Assembly (NCBI GenBank): GCA_050084515.1
Contig: CM114273.1
Coordinates: forward strand, 26,412,001-26,476,000
Origin: Blasia pusilla
Taxonomy: Eukaryota > Marchantiophyta > Marchantiopsida > Blasiales
DNA length: 64,000 nucleotides
Direction of reading: 5' to 3'
This document shows positions 57,297-64,000 of this stretch, in pieces (within the stretch, counting starts at the first letter, position 1; every line of letters starts with the position of its first letter). The translations under genes were made by a program, and so were the position numbers. Under the pieces are notes generated by a model. It did no database searches and was not told the origin of the DNA. It saw only the letters and a list, made by a program, of their open reading frames with translations.

Positions 57297-59540
57297 TATA
57301 CTTGATCGGCTTCTTTTGATTTGAAATGCTTCGCATTGAAGTTTCAGGATGTGACGAAACACTTAGTATCGAAGTGGATGTTAAGAACAAAAGAAAATCA
57401 ATGAGTTGACGTTTTGGTGTAGAAAGTAAACTTTGTTTCTAATACACACTAGTCACGTGCTCGGAATGGTGAAAGAAACTACTCTCTCATTTTCCCAGTT
57501 CTCCGCTCCTCGGATTAACGAATGGCACTTTCCCCTCTTAAAGTTCTGATTGTAATTCTCACTCCCTTAATGAAATCCAATTATCAGGAACCTAAAGGCA
57601 AAGAGGAAAAAGAATGTCGCTATTTTTACTTGTAACATTATAACATAGATTTGTTGTAATCATAACATGGATCTACATGAAGATATGCCTAACTTTGAGA
57701 TCGAATTCTGGAACTTACAATAATGCTATTCTTTATCTAATCTATTTTTCTTTTCCTTTCGTTTTCATCTTTTGGTATTCAAAATGATGTGGGTGGATGA
57801 TCATGCGCTTCATTTCATATTCTTGGATGATGTTAAGGGGGTACATCTGAAAGGGTTTCCTTCCCATCTCTACATCCAACTATATTTGAAAGTCCCTATA
57901 ATTCCGTTACGCATGGCCTAAAGTGACAGTTTTTAAAAAAATCTCTACTCCCTACGAGAAAAATAAAATAAAATTCAACCCATTTATCATCCGCTTCTTG
58001 CGTGAAGCACCATTCAAATAAACGGATAACAACTGTAAATTCTTCCACCGATGTTTTCGTGTCTCGTTATTAAAAACGTTAATGCGTATTCTTCTCTACG
58101 TGCCCTAGTTTTCATACGAATCAACGGTACGATACCATATTATTTCAATACATAAGAGAAGCACGCCATATCTATACCGTACCTTCCCATATGGATAGAG
58201 CCGTGTGTTCCTTTATTCCTTCTTTCCCCCACAAGTTGACATTTGAGTCCCCCCCTCCATTCCTCCATTTGTTTGGAGGAATATTCCCACATCCGTCTGA
58301 GACGTGCGTTTCCAAAGATCTGCCGGAATCGGTCGAGATAGCAATGGATCGAAATAGTGAGATCCTTTACGTGTTTAAGTGGAGGTAATAAAGCGTCGAC
58401 GCTTTCCAGGAATCCATCCATCCACAGCGAACCTTTTGTCCGTCGATTCTCTCTTCTTCACGGATTTCGTATCGAATGTGAGATTGTTAACGGGACGTGG
58501 CCTTTGGGAGCCCTCCTTGCGTTCTTTCACAAGAGTGCACGCTAGACCTAACTTTCCCCCAAATATCTGGCAACATTTATCCGCTTTCTTCTTGCTTACA
58601 ACGTTCGTACCCCTTCTATCCGAGTGGTGTGTACATCTATTTTAAGTGTATTAGCGTTTAAAAGAAGAGAAAACCCTATAAAACCCTTCGGTTAGGTTAT
58701 GTTATTGAGGATGGAGGGGGGAGGGGAGAGGGGAGGTCCCAAAGGATATGTCCCTATTTCCACGTGGATAGTAGGGGAACGGATGGAGGGGACGGACGCG
58801 AGCGAGAGGGTTAAGGAGCAGGGAGAGGTCACTTAAAGGAAGAGGGGACGGAGACTTCGAAGGTAAAGAAGTCATTGAGGGGATAGAAAGGAGTCATAGA
58901 TGAAAGGTGAGCACACGCATAAGGGTAAAGGGGAGGGGATGGATGGGAGGGGGGGGCCCATTGGTTTTGTTCCCCATTTGGAATGGTGACCACCACGTCA
59001 CCAACTCCCAATTTAGAGAAAAAAACTAATGAATAAAAGAAGTAGAGGAAACCCATGAGCAATATAAGACTTAAGGGGTCAAGAATACCAAGGCCACACC
59101 TGGATGGGGACTAGGAAAAAAAGGGAAACACCCAATTTATGATCTACTAAGTAGTACGATACTCATAGGGTGTTCTCCTCACAAGTATCCATCCTCATAT
59201 TAGTCCAGGATGCGTTACGGGCGAGTTACAAAGAAAGGGAGATTCAAGGAATAGATATTCACTTTTCTAGGAAATGAACTTGAGATCTACAATTCTAAAG
59301 GGGAGGCTTTGACCCCTACAACAAAGTCACTTACATGATCGATATGAAGGTAGTTATAAAATTTATCAAGTACTATCAAGCTAACCACAACTTAATTCTA
59401 ATCCAACTAAAATCCAAGGATAGATAAGGGTAAACGACATGCCATAAGGGGAATCTAAGATTAGTCAAGTCTCGCCATAGTGGGGGATATTGAAAACTCC
59501 CTTGCTTTCCTTATCTTGACATGGTATAATATGTAGTGAG
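57297..59540. other. No recognised gene
   Basis: The minus frame 58140-58421 (93 codons) and plus frames 58191-58388 and 58379-58645 overlap on opposite strands and show no family. GA-rich, G-rich runs occupy 58.7-58.95 kb. Confidence 0.4.
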
Positions 59541-59725
59541 CAAGTTTGCATGGAAACGGACTTGTTCGTCCATGGGATGTACATGGCCGGACTTGCCCAA
59601 CGGGCTGCCTTCCCGGGTTTTTTTGGTATCCCAATCACCCGACGAGTGACTAGGAAATGAAAAAACTCGAGCGGGGAGCCCCTCGGGTATGTCCGTGGAC
59701 ATGTCCGGCCGTGTACCTCCCAACT
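59541..59725. repeat. Partial member of a dispersed repeat family, with terminal inverted motif
   Basis: It starts gggatgtacatggccggact (about 59576) and ends with an inverted version of the same words (gtccggccgtgtacctccc at 59703-59721). Words such as tgtccgtggacatgtcc recur at 60.97-61.0 kb. Confidence 0.5.
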
Positions 59726-60238
59726 TGATATGAGCCTACACAAGCTCGGTACAAGCTATAGAATCATTATCATGGATGGCATGAATAGGCGACGAGTCAT
59801 TAGATTGTGTGTCCGCTACCCAAGCTTGGGTCTACATTGCAGCTCGGGCGGACTGCATGAATCTGGGCCCGCACGAACATATCCATCTTAGGAATGGACA
59901 TAAGTCTGCGGGCATGAACATGTTGGTAGATACATTTTTTTTCCGTGAGCAACCTTGGTAGTGAGTTGAGATAAATTTATGTTAAGACAAGTAGGATAAG
60001 GTATGTGCATTGCTTAAAGGCATATGGAAAGGAAATGGTTTTAACCAACCATAGAATATATTAAAGGTTTGATGGATTCCCTCCAAACTCCTTGTGTCTT
60101 CAATAAACTCTTTTTATAATCAACCACTTCGTGAATATATTTTTATGTTTTGTGATTGGATCTCTTGGGACTACACCTTAAGGTAATGGACCAATGGAAC
60201 ACAATTATGGATTTGTGTACAAGATCAACATATTTTGG

Positions 60239-60304
60239 AATTTTAACTTCTTAATTGGGTTGATAAGTTTAAATTCTTATCAACCGAATTAACAAGTTAA
60301 AATT
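60239..60304. repeat. 29-bp inverted repeat with 8-nt spacer, two mismatches
   Basis: The arms 60239-60267 and 60276-60304 pair at 27 of 29 positions (checked base by base) around tttaaatt. It is similar in style to the 40-bp palindrome at 22999 but not in sequence. Confidence 0.9.
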
Positions 60305-60957
60305 TCAACATATTTATTTCTTTACACAAGTTATCCTAGATAGACATTAAAAGAAGGTTTAAAATATATAGCAAGGAGTTATTTTGGAGTTAATTTATAT
60401 TATTTTGGGTATTTTGAGAACAAATCTAGGCAATTTTGATGGAATGGTCGATATGTTCTCCGATAAATAGAAAAGCTATGTATTAAAAATTAAAACATGT
60501 TTCATTTCACCAAATTATTCCTATCTTTTTTTAAAATGAAAGTTAATACATTTTAAAGGATCCTTGTATTAGATGTATAAATTTCATTACAAAGATCTTA
60601 AGATTTGAAATTTTATTTGGTCATAATATATTACCGTATTATGTTAACCTAGAAGATACAAATGTGATTGACTTTTCGTTTAAAATTGAGGAAGTTGCTT
60701 AAGAGGTCCCTTATAGGGTGAAACATCCTTATCGCATCCATCTTTGCACTTTCATTGCATGTACCTCATGGAAAATTCTGTAGTTGGACATTTTATATAT
60801 CCATCTTACAATTTCATTAGAGATAGGTCTAGTGAACAATGCAACAGGTTAGAGGCCTAAAGAGCTTAAAAAATGAAATATCAATTATGTCTATAAAGAG
60901 CATGAATTTACTTGAAATTGGATGATTTTTTTACTATGCATGGATTTCATAGTTGCA

Positions 60958-61190
60958 AAAAGATGGACATGGACAGACAAGTCTGGACATGTCCACGGAC
61001 ATGGATTACAAGAGGTGGGGCCCAAACTTATAGTTCCTAATGGAAAGTAGGGCAAGGTTGAGTGGGGCAATAAGGGGGAAGGAAGTTGGGGTGGAGGAAG
61101 GAAGAAATGGAAAAATATGGAACATGTAGGCAAATGGGGGGAATGAGAAAGAAGGGGAAGGGGGGCCCCCACATGGACCACTGGCCCTTG
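60958..61190. repeat. Dispersed repeat family, copy B
   Basis: It shares with 63359-63605 the ordered words acaagaggtggggcccaaac/gtaagaggtagggcgcacac, caataaggg-gaaggaagt-gggg, aatatggaacat/agtatggaacac, ggggggaatgagaaagaagg and cacatgga. The open frames on its minus strand come from this purine-rich composition. Confidence 0.8.
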
Positions 61191-62968
61191 CCCTACCTTA
61201 CATCATGAACTATAAATATGGGCCTTGCAATCCATGTCTGTCCTAAGGATTGACTCGTTTGTTTTTGCGCAACCATGTACTTTCTTGAAGTACATTTTAT
61301 GGCAAGCTGGTGATGCACCTTATGGGAATGTCTGATGCGGAATCCAAAGTAAAAGCATTAAAAACTAGTTTTGTCTTACTAAGAAATAATCATTAGGATT
61401 TGGATATTTCTTGTGGAGCACAAAGTTGACGCCTCAAGAAGTGATGCTCATGGCTCCGAAAAGCATGTCCTCTTACGATGTAAGTCCGTTCTACTTGGTT
61501 TGAAGGTTGGAGGGAGATAATAAATAGCCGATGTATAGATTTCAATTCGTTTCTATTGCAAATATGACAAGAAATATGAGACCAAAAAAATTAGTGCACA
61601 AAGATAAATCATGATGATCATGTTCTTCGACGATCACTGAAAGAATTAGAAGATTTGAAAGGAATTTTTCTAAAGTGGTGGCCTAAATGGAGGAAGTTTA
61701 ACCCTAACAAGCTATAAAAGTAATCTCCGCACCAAATTTAAATTTCGTGAGTCAGATATCTGTATGGCTGATACTTCTTGCAAGTTTTTCGCTCACATTG
61801 AGTACGGGTCACTTTCCAAAAGTCCTAACTTGATAAAGAGGCCTTCTCTTTCACATATGAGATTGACATGACTTTGTTCCATAACGTCCAAGTACGTCTC
61901 CATTAGGTTTTCTCCTTGCTCATAAATTTTTCCTCTCAATACTCAAAATCCAAGACATCTTTAGGTCTCACCCCAAATGATTCATTCATAGTTGGATTAT
62001 CTCCTCATCCAACAAAAATGCTCCAAGGGTGTAAGCCATGTTTTACTCGTTATAAGGATCTACAAATTTGTGACTCCCACCTTCAACTCCCTACAAGTCA
62101 TAGTGGAAAGCAATCATTTAGTCACCACTAACTTCTAACAAAAAATGGCATTACCTACAAGAATAAATATCACTTTCTCTAAGATAAGCAGGCACGAGCA
62201 AGATGGTAGTTTTTCAATTTTCAATAGGCACCGTATCTGGTTATACACTAGAGTCAAGTTGGGCATCGATCTTAATTATGCATCAATGGTACTTAATTTG
62301 CATTGATAACAAGTTGTAGAAAAACATTAGAAGCAAAGTATAATTGAGTCATGACAACACTCAAGCATCATGGAAAATATGTGCTAACTCTACTTAGCCA
62401 CCACCTCTTGTTTGAGGATAGATAACTTAGGCATTAACTTGACTTATTCACTGACGAAAATGAATCTCACAACGTTATTGAAATTAGATATAATATACAA
62501 TTGTATGCCATTTAGTACTAAGCAATATTTGGTATTTGAGCGCCAACTCAATTAGTCGCAAATTATGTTTAGGTGCAAACTGACCTCTTCAAACTTTCTC
62601 TTCTTTGTATCCCTGGATGAACACATACCACTTATGTTAAACATCTTGCAACTCAATATAAGAATATGCTTTCTAGAACAAAATTTGCAGGTCTTGTTTT
62701 CTCATGCAATGATACTCAATTTCAAGATATATATAGGAAGAGGATAGTATTTGTGTCTAGCTTACATAAACATACCTAATATTTTCTTTCTTGAAATTTG
62801 GTTCATAAATATACTCTAATTCATTCCTTGGTTTGGATTCAAGTTGACCTCTTCATAGAATCTATTTTTATCAACATTTTCTATATAAACACAGATACTA
62901 CGTGTAGAACATTCTGTAACCAAATACAACAGTATTTATAGCACCTAGTTTACAGATATTTATTTCGC

Positions 62969-62971
<3 letters not shown>
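61191..62971. other. AT-rich DNA, no recognised gene
   Basis: Short closed frames only; 61916-62131 and 62565-62747 are open by chance with no domain. It could be old retrotransposon sequence, but I cannot show it. Confidence 0.4.

Positions 62972-63058
<87 letters not shown>
62972..63058 (+). repeat. (TC)n microsatellite, about 43 units
   Basis: An uninterrupted TC/CT run of 87 bp flanked by atttatttcgcttatc and gtgaagtcatt. The long perfect tract implies recent expansion or an actively polymorphic locus. Confidence 0.97.
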
Positions 63059-63061
<3 letters not shown>

Positions 63062-63358
63062 AAGTCATTATATCCAATTCCTCTTATCAACACCCTACTC
63101 CCTTATACATAAAATCCCATTCTTCCTAGAAATTAAAACCTCGTCCCAATACTGTGCCAGTAACACGGCTAACTTGAGTTAGTAAAGGCCATATCATGGA
63201 CAAAATATAACTGTGTAATTAATTTTTCTTATTATGTTGTGATTTTTTCCTATTATGCATATGGGATCTTATGTATTTGAAACCCCATGATATAAGAATC
63301 TTGTATTTTACAAAATATTAACACATAATTTTCCTCCATGTTTAAGAGCATGGTTGCA

Positions 63359-63605
63359 CAAAAATGGACCATTTCATCCCTAGGATGTACATGGGTGGAA
63401 AATTTTGGAAATTTTAACGGACATGAATTGTAAGAGGTAGGGCGCACACTTACAGTTCATGATGGAAGGTAGAGTAAAGATGGATAAGGCAATAAGGGGA
63501 AGGAAGTGGGGGTGGAGGGAGGAAGCAATGGGAAAGTATGGAACACATAAGAAAGTGGGGGGAATGAGAAAGAAGGGGAAGGTGGGGCCCACATGGAAAA
63601 GTCCT
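63359..63605. repeat. Dispersed repeat family, copy C
   Basis: It aligns with 60958-61190 as described there, with indels in the first third. Both copies lie in the same orientation 2.4 kb apart. No termini or target duplications are clear, so the class of repeat is unknown. Confidence 0.8.
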
Positions 63606-64000
63606 TCCATATGAAGAATGTAAGTCCATGTATATTTGTGCGAACATGGACTTTGTCCATATACAATCTTGCTTAAGAGGAGTTAACTTTAAGGATGTTG
63701 GCAAAGAAGAAGAGAAATTATCCACATAGAAACTACCTTCATGGTCATCAATGTCATTAGGATATCATTTGAGATAGATAGAACTTTCAAATTTTATACA
63801 TCCTAATAGGGCTAATTTCAATTCAAATGGAAATTGTCCTACATGTCTAGTATCATATTTATACTCATGTAGTTTAACTTGTCAATTTTAATTAGAAAAC
63901 TTTCAAAGAAAATTATAGCATAAGTTTATGATAATGAATGACTTCTTAGTTTATATTTGCTTTATTATTGTCAACATGATATCACAATATAAAAATATAG
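63606..64000. other. AT-rich DNA, nothing recognised
   Basis: No open frame of note and no repeats up to the end of the window. Confidence 0.5.

Noticed and set aside
60891-61181. Pro/Leu-rich minus frames, also at 63380-63725
   Set aside because: Antisense of the GA-rich dispersed repeat; both copies give similar frames because of composition.
1-64000. CRISPR array, phage or bacterial operon
   Set aside because: No spaced short repeats, no bacterial gene packing; all genes found are eukaryotic or plant transposons.

Overview
The window looks like nuclear DNA of a land plant. The evidence is spliced housekeeping genes with GT-AG introns, Helitrons whose proteins join a Rep/HUH domain to a PIF1-type helicase, and Ty3/gypsy elements of plant type. 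I cannot name the species from sequence alone. Nearly everything is transposon debris. No CRISPR array, operon or bacterial gene is visible.

Layout. 1-3300: no gene, but a ~343-bp tandem duplication. 3.8-14.6 kb: Helitron 1 (+ strand, dead), split at 4.65-8.67 kb by a nested, internally deleted gypsy element (- strand). 15.7-21.5 kb: a gene island with two genes that I reconstruct as intact. These are a 10-exon eIF2B beta-subunit gene (+ strand, 417 aa) and a 3-exon DPB4/POLE3-type histone-fold gene (- strand, 155 aa), lying tail to tail. Their small exons are hidden because open frames run into the introns. 23.2-34.9 kb: Helitron 2 (+ strand), from the same family, with a 1.28-kb solo LTR inside its Rep domain and a stop codon in the Walker A motif. 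35-43 kb: intergenic DNA with some gene-like composition but no recognisable protein. 43.0-52.4 kb: a gypsy retrotransposon (- strand) with gag, protease, RT, RNase H and integrase remnants plus a PHD-like finger at the end of pol. Its left end carries two LTRs joined head to head. 52.4-64 kb: no recognised gene, but a ~188-bp mini-Helitron candidate, an orphan Helitron 3' terminus, several long inverted repeats, an 87-bp tandem duplication, a dispersed repeat family and a long (TC)n microsatellite.

The two host genes belong to translation initiation (guanine-nucleotide exchange on eIF2) and DNA replication/chromatin (Pol epsilon accessory subunit). They have no obvious functional link and seem to be survivors in a repeat-rich area. 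I found no convincing new gene system. The most unusual features are the PHD-like finger in pol, the row of perfect hairpins in the gypsy LTR, the long perfect palindromes, and the duplicated Helitron 3' end.
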